A DNA stretch of 64,000 nt from Tenacibaculum soleae (GCF_001693415.1 NZ_MAKX01000024.1:145303-209302), one strand, 5' to 3'; numbered from the stretch's first letter, positions 43,461 to 52,476 are shown. Numbers and translations: made by a program. The notes: a model not told the origin generated them from the sequence alone.

Positions 43461-44006
43461 ATGAAATTATCAAGAAAAAGTATATTTAATATTGCATTTG
43501 TAGTTATAATAGGATTGTTATTATATCCGCCAACTAAAGTTTATTTTATAAGATTAATTTCTTTTTCACCTTCAGTTATCACTGAAGATGAACAAGTAAA
43601 TTTAACTGATTATAACTGGAATTTAAAAGGATTAAATACCTCAAATATCGATTTTAACGACACTAAAAATAAGGTGATTTTTGTAAATTTTTGGGCAACT
43701 TGGTGCCCGCCTTGCATTGCCGAAATGCCGAGTGTCCAAAAATTATATAACGATTATAAAGATAAAGTAACTTTTGTTTTTGTAAGTAATGAAAAATGGA
43801 CGGTTATTAATGATTTTTACCTAAAAAACAATTATAATTTACCAACTTATAACTCGTTAAGTAAAATACCTGAACAATTAAAAAGTAATTCGATTCCTGC
43901 TACTTTTATTATTGATAAAAAAGGAAATATTGTTACCGATAAAAAAGGTGCTGCCAATTGGAACAGTGCTAAAGTTAGAGCGTTATTAGATAATTTAATC
44001 AAGTAG
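43461..44006 (+). CDS. TlpA/ResA-like membrane-anchored thioredoxin-family protein
   Basis: Protein of 181 aa. An uncleaved N-terminal anchor (IFNIAFVVIIGLLLYPP) is followed by a thioredoxin-like domain with the redox motif WATWCPPCIAEMPS, VSNEKWTVINDFY and the cis-Pro region SIPATFIIDKKGNI. It probably reduces or matures periplasmic thiol proteins such as c-type cytochromes. It is a single gene or is co-transcribed with the small VF530 gene 30 bp downstream, although a separate -7 box precedes that gene. Confidence 0.92.
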   Translation: MKLSRKSIFNIAFVVIIGLLLYPPTKVYFIRLISFSPSVITEDEQVNLTDYNWNLKGLNTSNIDFNDTKNKVIFVNFWATWCPPCIAEMPSVQKLYNDYKDKVTFVFVSNEKWTVINDFYLKNNYNLPTYNSLSKIPEQLKSNSIPATFIIDKKGNIVTDKKGAANWNSAKVRALLDNLIK

Positions 44007-44012
44007 AAGCTT

Positions 44013-44020
44013 TACTTTTG
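44013..44020 (+). promoter_or_regulatory. Putative -7 element before the VF530 gene
   Basis: TACTTTTG matches TAnnTTTG and lies 16 bp before the ATG. No matching -33 TTG was found. Confidence 0.35.
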
Positions 44021-44036
44021 TAGCTTTATATAAATT

Positions 44037-44255
44037 ATGAGTCAAGAACAACCTAATAATCCGCTTCACGGAATTAAATTAGCTACCATGTTAGAAGAAC
44101 TATATTTAGAATATGGTTTGGAAGAAATGGGAGAAATTTTAAGTATTAATGCCTTTAAAAAGAATCCAACGTATAAATCGAGCTTAAAATTTTTAAGAAC
44201 AACTCCTTGGGCAAGGGCAAAAGTCGAAAAGTTGTATTTAGAGTATATTAGTTAA
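44037..44255 (+). CDS. VF530-family (DUF2132) DNA-binding-like protein
   Basis: Protein of 72 aa. NPLHGIKLATMLEELYLEYG, the FKKNPTYKSSLKFLRTTPWA pattern and the closing KVEKLYLEYI match the small VF530/DUF2132 family. This family has a helical double-psi-like structure and is thought to bind DNA. The biological role is unknown. It is followed by about 400 bp without a convincing gene. Confidence 0.9.
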   Translation: MSQEQPNNPLHGIKLATMLEELYLEYGLEEMGEILSINAFKKNPTYKSSLKFLRTTPWARAKVEKLYLEYIS

Positions 44256-44655
44256 TTTAAGTCATATTTCTTATTTTCAGCGTCATTCCAAATTTATTTC
44301 GGAATCATAACTTGACAAGAAGCTTGTTATTTGTTAAGAGAAGCTGAAATAAGTTCAGGTTGATACATTCAGTATATCGTTAATAAAGGATAATCATAAA
44401 TAAATTTCATTTAGAATCTAAATAACTTTGTCTTTTAAAACCAATTTCACTCCATTTTTTTGGATTTTCACATAGTTGAAGTCATAAATACCTTTGTTTT
44501 TCTGTTTATAATGTAGTGATTTTTGTGTAGTTTTGAATTTATCAGTTCCTGTAAAAAATATTTGAACAGATAAGAGAAAATTAAATTTATATTGAGAACT
44601 AAATAAAAAACTTCTAGATATAATTTTATTCATTTCAATCATAAAATCACTCGAA
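44256..44655. other. 400-bp intergenic region with hairpin-rich repeat-like element
   Basis: The part at 44281-44360 has three small dyads in series: ATTCC/GGAAT (around 44285-44305), ACAAG/CTTGT (around 44313-44325), and CTGAA/TTCAG (around 44344-44358). From memory this resembles a palindromic repeat scattered through flavobacterial intergenic DNA, though I could not search. TAACTTTG at 44423-44430 matches the -7 consensus and may serve priA through a leader of about 220 nt. No other signal is seen. Confidence 0.45.
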
Positions 44656-47103
44656 GTGACACCATATTTCATCGACGTTATATTACCTATTCCGTTAAAA
44701 AAAACATTTACGTATTCGGTAAATGAAGCAGAATTTTCATTTCTTAAAAAAGGAATGCGCGTAGCAGTATCTTTCGGAAAAAGTAAAATTTATACCGCTT
44801 TGGTGTTTAATATTCATCAAAATGCACCAGAATTATACGAAGCAAAAGATATTCATCAAATTTTAGATGAAAAACCGATTGTAACTGAACCTCAATTAAA
44901 GCATTGGCAATGGATTTCTAACTATTATATGTGTTCTTTAGGTGATGTTTATAGAGCTGCATTGCCTTCAGCATTTTTGTTAGAAAGTGAAACTATTATT
45001 TATAAAAATGAAACTTTTTCGGATGAAAAAAGTTTAACTGATGAAGAGTTTTTAATTTTTGAAGCCTTACATCATCATTCGCAATTAACCATTCATCAGG
45101 TTTCAGATATTTTAGGCAAAAAAACAGTTTTACCAATTATTAATGGTTTAATAAATAAAGAAGCTGCTTTTATTAAAGAAGAAATTTACGAAACATATAA
45201 ACCTAAGCTGGTTAAATATGTTCGTTTAAATGCAAAATATACCTCAAACGAAACACTACAAAATTTATTAGAGGAACTTTCAAGAGCAAAAAAACAACGA
45301 GAAGCGGTATTAGTTTATTTTCAGTTGGCGGTTTCCAAAAAACCGATAAAAGCAAAAGATTTAGAAGAAAAATCAGGGGTTTCATCCGCAGTTTTAAAAG
45401 CGTTGGTTAGTAAAGATATTTTTGAGTTTTACGAAATTCAAACAGATCGTATTAATTTTAAGGGAGAAGCGAATCTATTAAAAGAGTTGAATGAATTTCA
45501 ACAGCAATCTTTCAACGAAATTAAAACTTCTTTCGAAACTCAAAATGTAACCTTATTACATGGTGTTACAGGTTCTGGAAAAACAGAAATATATGTAAAA
45601 CTGATAAAAGAGGTTATTGCAGAAGGAAAACAAGTGTTGTTTTTACTACCTGAAATAGCTTTAACCACCCAAATAATTACGCGTTTACAACATTATTTTG
45701 GAGAATTTATATCGGTATTTCACTCAAAATACTCGATGAATGAGCGTGTAGAAGTTTGGAATAATGTGTTAGAAAACAAACCCAAAGCACAAATAATTTT
45801 AGGAGCTAGATCGTCAGGTTTTTTACCTTTTAATAATTTAGGATTAATAGTTGTTGATGAGGAGCACGAAAGTTCGTACAAGCAATTTGAACCCTCGCCA
45901 CGTTATAATGCTCGTGATGCAGCAGTAGTTTTGGGACATTTACATACAGCAAAAGTTTTATTAGGTTCGGCTACACCATCATTAGAAAGTTATTATAACG
46001 CGAAGCAGAACAAGTATGGTTTTGTTGAGTTAACAAGACGTTTTGGAAATATTCAATTACCAAAAATTGAATTGATAGATGTAAAAGAAAAACATCGAAA
46101 AAAGGAAATGAAAGGTCATTTTTCTGATCGATTATTAAAAATGATTACCGAGGCTTTAGAAGAAAAGGAACAAGTAATTTTATTCCAAAATCGTCGCGGA
46201 TTTTCTCCAGTTGTTGAGTGTACCACTTGTGGTGTTTCTCCACAATGCCCAAATTGTGATGTTAGTTTAACATTTCATAAATTCCGCCGAGAATTAAAGT
46301 GTCATTACTGCCATTACCAACGTTCAATGCCTAATAGTTGCGGAGCTTGTGGTAGCAATACTTTAGATACCAAAGGTTTTGGAACAGAACAAATAGAGTT
46401 AGAATTAAAAGAACTTTTTCCGAAATATAAAATCGGAAGAATGGATTTAGATACGACACGCGGTAAATATGGATATCAAAAAATAATTGGCGCTTTTGAA
46501 GCACAAGAGATTGATATTTTAGTGGGTACGCAAATGTTATCGAAAGGATTAGATTTTGAAAACGTATCATTAGTAGGGGTTTTAAGTGCCGATTCTATGC
46601 TAAATTTCCCCGATTTTAGGGCGCATGAAAGAGCGTACCAATTAATGGTGCAAGTATCGGGTAGGGCGGGACGCAGTAAAAAACAAGGTAAGGTAGCGAT
46701 ACAAACGTATAATCCGTATCATCAAATTTTACAGCAGGTTTCTACAACAAACTATGCAGAAATGTATAAAGAACAGTTGCAGGAACGCTGGCAATTTCAA
46801 TATCCGCCTTATTATCGATTGATAAAAATAACCTTAAAACACAAAGACTATAATCGTGTAGAAAACGGTGTAAATTGGTTAGCAAAATCGTTACAAAATG
46901 TGTTTCAAGAAAACGTGTTAGGTCCAACAGCTCCAGCAGTTTCCAGAGTTCGGAATTTATATATTAAAAATTTAACGATTAAGATTCCTCCAAAACAATC
47001 GTTAGTTAAAACAAAGGAACAGTTACATAAAATTAAAAATACGTTTGAAGCAGTAAAAGATTTTAGACCTATTCGTTTTATTATTGATGTAGATGCTTAT
47101 TAA
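44656..47103 (+). CDS. priA: Primosomal protein N' (replication restart helicase PriA)
   Basis: Protein of 815 aa from a GTG start (TPYFIDVILPIPLKKTFTYS). It has an N-terminal 3'-DNA-binding domain and a SF2 helicase with Walker A GVTGSGKTEIY, VVDEEH and LGSATPSLESYY. The zinc-binding insertion has eight Cys (CTTCGVSPQCPNC and CHYCHYQRSMPNSCGACG), and the C-terminal lobe ends in GTQMLSKGLDF and QVSGRAGR. It reloads the replisome at stalled forks. It is a single gene convergent with the VOC gene, whose stop is only 9 bp away. Confidence 0.97.
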   Translation: MTPYFIDVILPIPLKKTFTYSVNEAEFSFLKKGMRVAVSFGKSKIYTALVFNIHQNAPELYEAKDIHQILDEKPIVTEPQLKHWQWISNYYMCSLGDVYRAALPSAFLLESETIIYKNETFSDEKSLTDEEFLIFEALHHHSQLTIHQVSDILGKKTVLPIINGLINKEAAFIKEEIYETYKPKLVKYVRLNAKYTSNETLQNLLEELSRAKKQREAVLVYFQLAVSKKPIKAKDLEEKSGVSSAVLKALVSKDIFEFYEIQTDRINFKGEANLLKELNEFQQQSFNEIKTSFETQNVTLLHGVTGSGKTEIYVKLIKEVIAEGKQVLFLLPEIALTTQIITRLQHYFGEFISVFHSKYSMNERVEVWNNVLENKPKAQIILGARSSGFLPFNNLGLIVVDEEHESSYKQFEPSPRYNARDAAVVLGHLHTAKVLLGSATPSLESYYNAKQNKYGFVELTRRFGNIQLPKIELIDVKEKHRKKEMKGHFSDRLLKMITEALEEKEQVILFQNRRGFSPVVECTTCGVSPQCPNCDVSLTFHKFRRELKCHYCHYQRSMPNSCGACGSNTLDTKGFGTEQIELELKELFPKYKIGRMDLDTTRGKYGYQKIIGAFEAQEIDILVGTQMLSKGLDFENVSLVGVLSADSMLNFPDFRAHERAYQLMVQVSGRAGRSKKQGKVAIQTYNPYHQILQQVSTTNYAEMYKEQLQERWQFQYPPYYRLIKITLKHKDYNRVENGVNWLAKSLQNVFQENVLGPTAPAVSRVRNLYIKNLTIKIPPKQSLVKTKEQLHKIKNTFEAVKDFRPIRFIIDVDAY

Positions 47104-47111
47104 TAATTGTT

Positions 47112-47507
47112 TTATAACATTTCTACAAGTTGGATGTTGTTACCACAAGTATCATTAAAAATAGCGTATTTTACAGTTGGTGTTTCGGTTGGTTTTACGC
47201 TAAAATCTACATCAAGTTTAGTAAGCCGTTCGTATTCTTTATCAAGATTTTCAACATTAAATTGCGTGTAAGGTATGCCAGCTTCCATTAAAGCGTTTTG
47301 ATAAGCTTCAGAAGGTTTAAAGTGCAGCGGAGCAGGTTCTAACGATAATTCAGGACCATCTAAAGCATCTTTTGAAACTACAGTTAACCATCTATTCTCT
47401 CCACCAACAGGAATATCATGTTTTTTAATAAAACCCAATTTTTCAGTGTAAAAGTTTAAAGCCTTTTCTTGATTTTGAACAGGAATGCTAATTAATGCTA
47501 TTTTCAT
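47112..47507 (-). CDS. VOC-family (glyoxalase/dioxygenase superfamily) protein
   Basis: Protein of 131 aa with the paired beta-alpha-beta-beta-beta modules of the vicinal oxygen chelate fold: ALISIPVQNQEKALNFYTEK, FIKKHDIPVGGENRW, and a second module ending in FNDTCGNNIQLVEML. The metal-ligand set is not that of a canonical glyoxalase I, so the substrate is unknown. It lies 30 bp downstream of an SDR gene on the same strand and may be co-transcribed. Confidence 0.9.
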   Translation of the reverse strand: MKIALISIPVQNQEKALNFYTEKLGFIKKHDIPVGGENRWLTVVSKDALDGPELSLEPAPLHFKPSEAYQNALMEAGIPYTQFNVENLDKEYERLTKLDVDFSVKPTETPTVKYAIFNDTCGNNIQLVEML

Positions 47508-47537
47508 TGATATTATTTTTTAAGCTTGTTGTTTATA

Positions 47538-48263
47538 TTAAAAGTTTCTAATGTCAACAACAGCTCCGTTTTGTAATTGATTTTCAGTATCAATTTTATA
47601 AATTGTTTCTGCAACAAAATCTGGAGTGTATAAATCGTTGTTTTCTTTTAAATCAACAAAACGTTGTACGCTATTAAAATCAGTTTTACTAGTGTTTCTT
47701 ATTTGAGATTGCATATTGGTATCTACAACGCCAGGATAAATTGAAACGCACTTTACACCGTTTTCTATTTCAGTTTGTTCAGTAGCAATTGCCTTGGTCA
47801 TCATATCAATAGCAGCTTTTGATGTGCAATAAATAGCCCAACCTTGATACGGGTTTACCGCTGCGCCAGATGAAATATTAATAATTTGTTTTTTGCAGAT
47901 TAATTGCTGTGTTAATTTGATAAATAAACCAGATAAAATAAGTGGAGTAGTGGTGTTTAATTGTATGGTTTTAGAAATATCGTTAGCTTTTAAGTTTTCT
48001 AAATTTGATATTTCGCCTAAACGGCCTGCATTATTAATTAAAGTAATTGAGGCTATTTTAGGCGTTATAATTTCTTTTAAAAGATGTGTAAAAGTGTTTT
48101 CTGTAGCTGTTATGTCTGATAAATCTATGGCAACATCAGTTATGTTTTCTAAACCAGATGATGTTCTTGCTAAAGAGCATACTTTGTATTTTTTAGCAAT
48201 ATATTTTTTAGCCAATGCTTTTCCAATTCCTTTGCTTGCTCCTGTGATTAATATAATATCCAT
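47538..48263 (-). CDS. Short-chain dehydrogenase/reductase (SDR), sepiapterin-reductase-like
   Basis: Protein of 241 aa. The cofactor site is TGASKGIGKALA (residues 7-18), with NNAGRLGEI, the catalytic Ser in INISSGAAVNPYQG and YCTSKAAIDMM with Tyr and Lys, and VYPGVVDTNMQ-like SIYPGVVDTNMQ. It is a Rossmann-fold NAD(P)H oxidoreductase of the classical SDR type; the layout recalls bacterial sepiapterin reductase/benzil reductase homologues. Substrate unknown. It precedes the VOC gene in a small minus-strand unit. Confidence 0.93.
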   Translation of the reverse strand: MDIILITGASKGIGKALAKKYIAKKYKVCSLARTSSGLENITDVAIDLSDITATENTFTHLLKEIITPKIASITLINNAGRLGEISNLENLKANDISKTIQLNTTTPLILSGLFIKLTQQLICKKQIINISSGAAVNPYQGWAIYCTSKAAIDMMTKAIATEQTEIENGVKCVSIYPGVVDTNMQSQIRNTSKTDFNSVQRFVDLKENNDLYTPDFVAETIYKIDTENQLQNGAVVDIRNF

Positions 48264-48410
48264 AAAGGTAAAAATACAAAATGAAACATTATTACGAGAA
48301 AGAAGAAGGAGGAAATCTTTTTACCAGAGAAGATTAAAAGAACGGTTTAAAGAAAGTTGATTTCTTTATTAATAGAATGATTACTTCACTACGTTGGCAA
48401 TGATAAAATG

Positions 48411-49190
48411 TTATCTAAAAAATTCTTTTGATTTTTCCCAATATACATCCATTTCAGTTAAAGACATGTCAGATAAATCTTTACCTTCATTTTTAGCAGC
48501 TTTTTCTAAATACTGAAAACGATTAATGAACTTTTTATTTGTTTTTTCTAATGCATTTTCTGGATTTACCTTAATAAAGCGTGCGTAGTTTATCATTGAA
48601 AATAATACATCACCAAATTCTTTTTCGATATTTTCTTGGTTTCCCGCTTTAATTTCGTCATTTAGTTCGGTAAGTTCTTCCTGTACTTTTTCCCAAACTT
48701 GTTGTGGCTCTTCCCAATCAAAACCAACACCAGCAACTTTATCTTGAATTCTATTTGCTTTAACAAGGGCAGGTAAACTTTTAGGAACTCCTTCTAAAAC
48801 CGATTTGTTACCTTCTTTGAGCTTTAGTTTTTCCCAGTTTTGCTTAACTTCTTCTTCATTTTTAACTTCAACATCTCCATATATGTGTGGATGACGATCA
48901 ATTAATTTATCAGAAATTGCATTGGCAACATCGGCAATATCAAAAGCTTGTTTTTCGCTACCTATTTTAGCATAAAAGACGATGTGTAACAACACATCGC
49001 CTAATTCTTTTTTTATTTCTTGTAAATCATTGTCTAGAATGGCATCTCCTAGTTCGTAAGTTTCTTCAATTGTTAAATGGCGCAGACTTTCTAAGGTTTG
49101 TTTTTTATCCCACGGACACTTTTCACGAAGGTCGTCCATGATATCTAACAAACGGTTAAAGGCGCTTAATTGTTGCTTACGAGTATTCAC
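48411..49190 (-). CDS. mazG: Nucleoside triphosphate pyrophosphohydrolase MazG
   Basis: Protein of 259 aa with two tandem MazG domains, each with the EExxE...ExxD metal-binding pattern: EETYELGDAILDNDLQEIKK, ELGDVLLHIVFY, then a second EELTELNDEIKAGN and EFGDVLFSMINYARF. The N-terminal entry DIMDDLREKCPWDKKQT is diagnostic. It hydrolyses NTPs and dNTPs and limits aberrant nucleotides and ppGpp. It overlaps nothing but lies 3 bp from the DUF5606 gene, followed upstream by def and ruvX on the same strand. Confidence 0.95.
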   Translation of the reverse strand: MNTRKQQLSAFNRLLDIMDDLREKCPWDKKQTLESLRHLTIEETYELGDAILDNDLQEIKKELGDVLLHIVFYAKIGSEKQAFDIADVANAISDKLIDRHPHIYGDVEVKNEEEVKQNWEKLKLKEGNKSVLEGVPKSLPALVKANRIQDKVAGVGFDWEEPQQVWEKVQEELTELNDEIKAGNQENIEKEFGDVLFSMINYARFIKVNPENALEKTNKKFINRFQYLEKAAKNEGKDLSDMSLTEMDVYWEKSKEFFR

Positions 49191-49193
49191 GGT

Positions 49194-49619
49194 TTATTCT
49201 TTTTCAGTAGTTGTAGCTTCTTCTTGTTTAGTTAAAGCACTAAAATCAAAATCAGATGAAGCTAATGTATTATACCATTGAATTACTTTTTTTATGTTTG
49301 AAGCATATACACGCTCTTCGTCATAACCTGGTAAAATTTCACCAAAATAAGCGGTTAATTTAGCAGCACTTTCTTTATGAGAAATAGCTTCTTTACCATC
49401 TTCTTTATCAGCAATGTTTTTAAGAACAATTGCTAAAGGTACTTCCTCTTCATAAGTATAAATAGCTATGTTTTCTAATAAACTTACATTGTGTGTAGCG
49501 GTAATAGGAAAACGTTTTCCGTCTACAATCGATTTTACGATTACACCTGTTTTAGTTTGTGATAAGATTTGAAATAATCCTGGTTTACCAGTAACGGCAA
49601 TAATTTTGTTAAATTCCAT
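49194..49619 (-). CDS. DUF5606 domain protein
   Basis: Protein of 141 aa, soluble. Its N-terminal part, IIAVTGKPGLFQILSQTKTG, is an SH3-like barrel signature of the Bacteroidota DUF5606 family; the middle is ENIAIYTYEEEVPLAIVLKN and the C-terminal tail is acidic (EEATTTEKE). The function of the family is unknown. The conserved gene order def - DUF5606 - mazG on the minus strand (28-bp and 3-bp gaps) suggests a housekeeping role near translation or nucleotide quality control. Confidence 0.9.
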   Translation of the reverse strand: MEFNKIIAVTGKPGLFQILSQTKTGVIVKSIVDGKRFPITATHNVSLLENIAIYTYEEEVPLAIVLKNIADKEDGKEAISHKESAAKLTAYFGEILPGYDEERVYASNIKKVIQWYNTLASSDFDFSALTKQEEATTTEKE

Positions 49620-49647
49620 ATTATAATATTTTTAATGTCTTGATAGA

Positions 49648-50235
49648 CTATTTTCTTTTAACTTTAGGAAAACGCATTCTGTAACCTGCGTTAACTTTTC
49701 CTTTAGCTATGTTTTCTAATTTCTTTTTAATTAATCGTTTTTTTAATGAAGATAATTTATCGGTAAACAAAACTCCATCAATATGATCGTATTCGTGTTG
49801 AAAAACACGTGCTGCCAATCCGCCTAAAACTTCGGTATGACTTTCAAAATTTTCATCTTGATATTCAATCGTAATTGTTTCTTGACGAAAAACATCTTCA
49901 CGCACATCAGGTATACTTAAACACCCTTCGTTAAAAGCCCATTCATCACCTTCTTCTTTAATAATTTTAGCATTGATAAATACACGATTAAAGTTTTTTA
50001 ACACCTCTCTATCTTCTTCAGATAAATCTTCATCATCGGCAAAAGGAGAAGCATCAATTAAAAACAAACGAATGTCTTTTCCTATTTGTGGTGCTGCTAA
50101 TCCTACACCTTGTGCGTTATACATTGTTTCTTTCATATCGGCAATTAATTTTTCTAACTGCGGATAGTCTTTATCGATTTCTTTTCCTACTTTACGTAAT
50201 ACGGGATCTCCGTAAGCAACAATGGGTAAAATCAT
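49648..50235 (-). CDS. def: Peptide deformylase
   Basis: Protein of 195 aa. All three active-site motifs are present: GVGLAAPQIG (residues 43-52), EGCLSIP with the metal-binding Cys, and QHEYDHIDG with two His ligands and the catalytic Glu. It removes the N-formyl group from nascent proteins. The minus-strand run ruvX-def-DUF5606-mazG is spaced by 54, 28 and 3 bp, consistent with one transcript. Length and motifs are normal. Confidence 0.97.
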   Translation of the reverse strand: MILPIVAYGDPVLRKVGKEIDKDYPQLEKLIADMKETMYNAQGVGLAAPQIGKDIRLFLIDASPFADDEDLSEEDREVLKNFNRVFINAKIIKEEGDEWAFNEGCLSIPDVREDVFRQETITIEYQDENFESHTEVLGGLAARVFQHEYDHIDGVLFTDKLSSLKKRLIKKKLENIAKGKVNAGYRMRFPKVKRK

Positions 50236-50289
50236 GTTTTTAAATTTTTTAAGGAATGCGAAAATACAAAGAATCGTTTTGCAATAAAA

Positions 50290-50700
50290 TTATTTGTTAT
50301 ATAAATATGACTGTAAAATAATTGTAGCACTAATTTCATCAACCAAAGCTTTGTTTTGACGTTGTTTTTTATTTAAACCACTATCAATCATTGTTTGAAA
50401 AGCCATTTTAGAGGTAAAACGTTCATCTTCACGCTTTATAGGAATGTTTGGAATTGATTTACTTAGTTTTTGTAAAAAAGGAATAATTAAAGTTTCACTT
50501 TCGCTATCAGAATTATCCATTTGTTTAGGTTTACCAATAATAAATAACTCAACGTTTTCTTTTTTAACATAATCTTTTAAAAAAGGAATTAGTTCTTTAG
50601 TTGTAATTGTTGTTAATCCAGAAGCAATAATTTGTAATTCATCAGTAACAGCAATTCCTGTTCTTTTTTTTCCGAAATCAATGGCTAATACTCTTCCCAA
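50290..50700 (-). CDS. ruvX: Putative Holliday junction resolvase RuvX (YqgF)
   Basis: Protein of 136 aa. RVLAIDFGKKRTGIAVTD at the N-terminus is the RNase H-like acidic motif, followed by LFIIGKPKQMDNSDSE, RFTSKMA and a final acidic LVDEISATIILQSYL. The YqgF family processes pre-16S rRNA or branched DNA. It is first in the minus-strand run with def. The start divergent from dapD leaves 116 bp for both promoters. Confidence 0.94.
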   Translation of the reverse strand: MGRVLAIDFGKKRTGIAVTDELQIIASGLTTITTKELIPFLKDYVKKENVELFIIGKPKQMDNSDSESETLIIPFLQKLSKSIPNIPIKREDERFTSKMAFQTMIDSGLNKKQRQNKALVDEISATIILQSYLYNK

Positions 50701-50793
50701 GTGTGTTGTTTTTTAGCAAAAATAAGCATTTTAAACAATGATAATACATCTGTTTAAAAAATGTATCTTCGCATTATATTGAGATAGAGATTT

Positions 50794-50801
50794 TATATTT
50801 G
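50794..50801 (+). promoter_or_regulatory. Putative -7 element of dapD
   Basis: TATATTTG matches TAnnTTTG and lies 15 bp before the dapD ATG. No well-spaced -33 TTG is seen. Confidence 0.4.
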
Positions 50802-50816
50802 TAGAAAATTTAAAAG

Positions 50817-51632
50817 ATGACAGAATTACAATCTATTATAGAAAAAGCATGGGATAACCGTGATTTATTACAAGAAGAGACTACTATAAACAGCATTAGA
50901 AAAGTTGTTGATTTATTAGATGCAGGAGAATTACGAGTAGCTGAGCCTACCGAAAATGGGTGGCAAGTAAACGAATGGGTTAAAAAAGCAGTTGTATTGT
51001 ATTTTCCAATTCAGAAAATGGAAACTTTAGAAGCTGGTATTTTTGAGTATCATGATAAAATTCCGTTAAAAAGAAATTTTAAAGAAAAAGGTATTCGTGT
51101 AGTACCAAATGCCGTAGCACGTCATGGAGCATACATTTCGGCAGGAACAATTTTAATGCCTAGTTATGTAAATATAGGTGCTTATGTAGATGAAGGTACT
51201 ATGGTTGATACATGGGCAACAGTTGGTTCTTGTGCTCAAATAGGTAAAAATGTACATTTATCTGGTGGAGTAGGAATTGGTGGTGTTCTAGAGCCATTAC
51301 AAGCAGCTCCAGTAATTATTGAAGATGGTGCTTTTATAGGTTCTCGTTGTATCGTTGTAGAAGGTGTTAAGGTAGAAAAGGAAGCTGTTTTAGGAGCAAA
51401 TGTTGTATTAACAATGAGTACAAAAATTATTGATGTTACTGGTGATACACCTGTTGAAACGAAAGGAGTTGTTCCTGCTCGTTCAGTTGTAATTCCAGGT
51501 AGTTATACTAAAAAATTTGCTGCAGGTGAGTACCAAGTACCATGTGCACTAATTATTGGTAAACGTAAAGAAAGTACTAATAAGAAAACTTCGTTAAATG
51601 ATGCTCTTAGAGAGTATGATGTAGCGGTGTAA
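50817..51632 (+). CDS. dapD: 2,3,4,5-tetrahydropyridine-2,6-dicarboxylate N-succinyltransferase
   Basis: Protein of 271 aa, the usual length. It has an N-terminal helical domain and then a left-handed parallel beta-helix of hexapeptide repeats: ISAGTILMPSYVNIGAYVDE, GTMVDTWATVGSCAQIG, LSGGVGIGGVLEPLQAAPVI. The C-terminal part binds substrate (SVVIPGSYTKKFAAGEYQVP). It makes N-succinyl-2-amino-6-oxopimelate in the succinylase branch of lysine and diaminopimelate synthesis. It is a single gene ending in a strong bidirectional terminator. Confidence 0.97.
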   Translation: MTELQSIIEKAWDNRDLLQEETTINSIRKVVDLLDAGELRVAEPTENGWQVNEWVKKAVVLYFPIQKMETLEAGIFEYHDKIPLKRNFKEKGIRVVPNAVARHGAYISAGTILMPSYVNIGAYVDEGTMVDTWATVGSCAQIGKNVHLSGGVGIGGVLEPLQAAPVIIEDGAFIGSRCIVVEGVKVEKEAVLGANVVLTMSTKIIDVTGDTPVETKGVVPARSVVIPGSYTKKFAAGEYQVPCALIIGKRKESTNKKTSLNDALREYDVAV

Positions 51633-51654
51633 TAAGTTATATAAGAGGATGAAT

Positions 51655-51687
51655 AAAAAGGTACGATATTTTAAATCGTACCTTTTT
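51655..51687. terminator. Bidirectional terminator overlapping the convergent glycosyltransferase end
   Basis: AAAAAGGTACGAT (51655-51667) pairs perfectly with ATCGTACCTTTTT (51675-51687). The last codons and the stop (51671) of the convergent glycosyltransferase lie inside the right part of the hairpin, so coding sequence and terminator share bases. Confidence 0.8.
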
Positions 51688-52432
51688 TATTTTCTTCATA
51701 TAGTTTTCTAAGTTTGGCATATTTCATATAAGAAAAGAATGCTTGCATCATAGAAAATGTTATTCCATCTAAACCATGAAAAATCCCTTTTTTTAGAATA
51801 TAACATCGAATAAAAGACCATATTCCGTGAGTAATAGGCGTAAAGAAGTTAACTTTTTTATTTTGTTCAAAATATTCTTCTGATTGCCAGGTAGTGTATA
51901 AATTATATTTACCTATAATCTGATGAAAGTCTTTCCATCCATAATGTAATAAATGTAATTTTGTTGTTTTTAAATTTGTAGCTTGTATACTTTGATGAAC
52001 CTTGGTTGTAGCTGGTTTTGCAGTTTGTTTATTAAAAAAACGACAAGTATATGAAGGGTACCAACCAGCAAAATTAATAGGTTGCTTTTTTAAGAAATTT
52101 TTTCTTCTAAAATTATAAGCATCATAAGGTTCTTTTAAATAATCTTTACTCTTAATAAATTGATAACTGTCTTCATCTAAACGCTCATCAGCATCTAAAT
52201 TTAAGATCCAGTCGTTTTTACAAAATTGTAACCCGTGTACTCTTTGTAATCCATCACCTAAAAATTCTTGAGAGTATACTTTTGCTCCCATAGATTCTGC
52301 AATTTCAATAGTTTTATCTTTACTAAAAGAATCAATAATAATAATTTCATCACAAACTCTATTTAAAGAAATTATACAGTCTTTAATGTTTGACTCTTCA
52401 TTAAAAGTAATTACTAACCCGCTTATGTTCAT
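51671..52432 (-). CDS. Family-2 glycosyltransferase (WaaE/KdtX-like)
   Basis: Protein of 253 aa. The GT-A start ISGLVITFNEESNIKDCIIS, DEIIIIDSFSKDKTIEIAES and WILNLDADERLDE (metal-binding D-x-D equivalent) are present, with a C-terminal helical part near the membrane (GIWSFIRCYILKKGIFHG). WaaE-like enzymes add glucose or heptose to the LPS or LOS inner core. The next two plus-strand genes also encode glycosyltransferases, so this is a surface-polysaccharide region, divergently arranged across 44 bp. Confidence 0.92.
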   Translation of the reverse strand: MNISGLVITFNEESNIKDCIISLNRVCDEIIIIDSFSKDKTIEIAESMGAKVYSQEFLGDGLQRVHGLQFCKNDWILNLDADERLDEDSYQFIKSKDYLKEPYDAYNFRRKNFLKKQPINFAGWYPSYTCRFFNKQTAKPATTKVHQSIQATNLKTTKLHLLHYGWKDFHQIIGKYNLYTTWQSEEYFEQNKKVNFFTPITHGIWSFIRCYILKKGIFHGLDGITFSMMQAFFSYMKYAKLRKLYEENKKGTI

Positions 52433-52476
52433 AAATATTATTGTAATTTTGTGTGGTCAAAAATACAATTATATAA

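Noticed and set aside
44418-44672. An 84-aa minus-strand ORF running into the priA start
   Set aside because: It overlaps the GTG start of priA, has no signal or domain and no good start context. The -7-like box at 44423-44430 faces priA. It is probably chance in AT-rich DNA.
47893-48360. A 155-aa plus-strand ORF antisense to the SDR gene
   Set aside because: The SDR reading shows all family motifs. The antisense translation has no recognisable domain and is a mirror of coding sequence.
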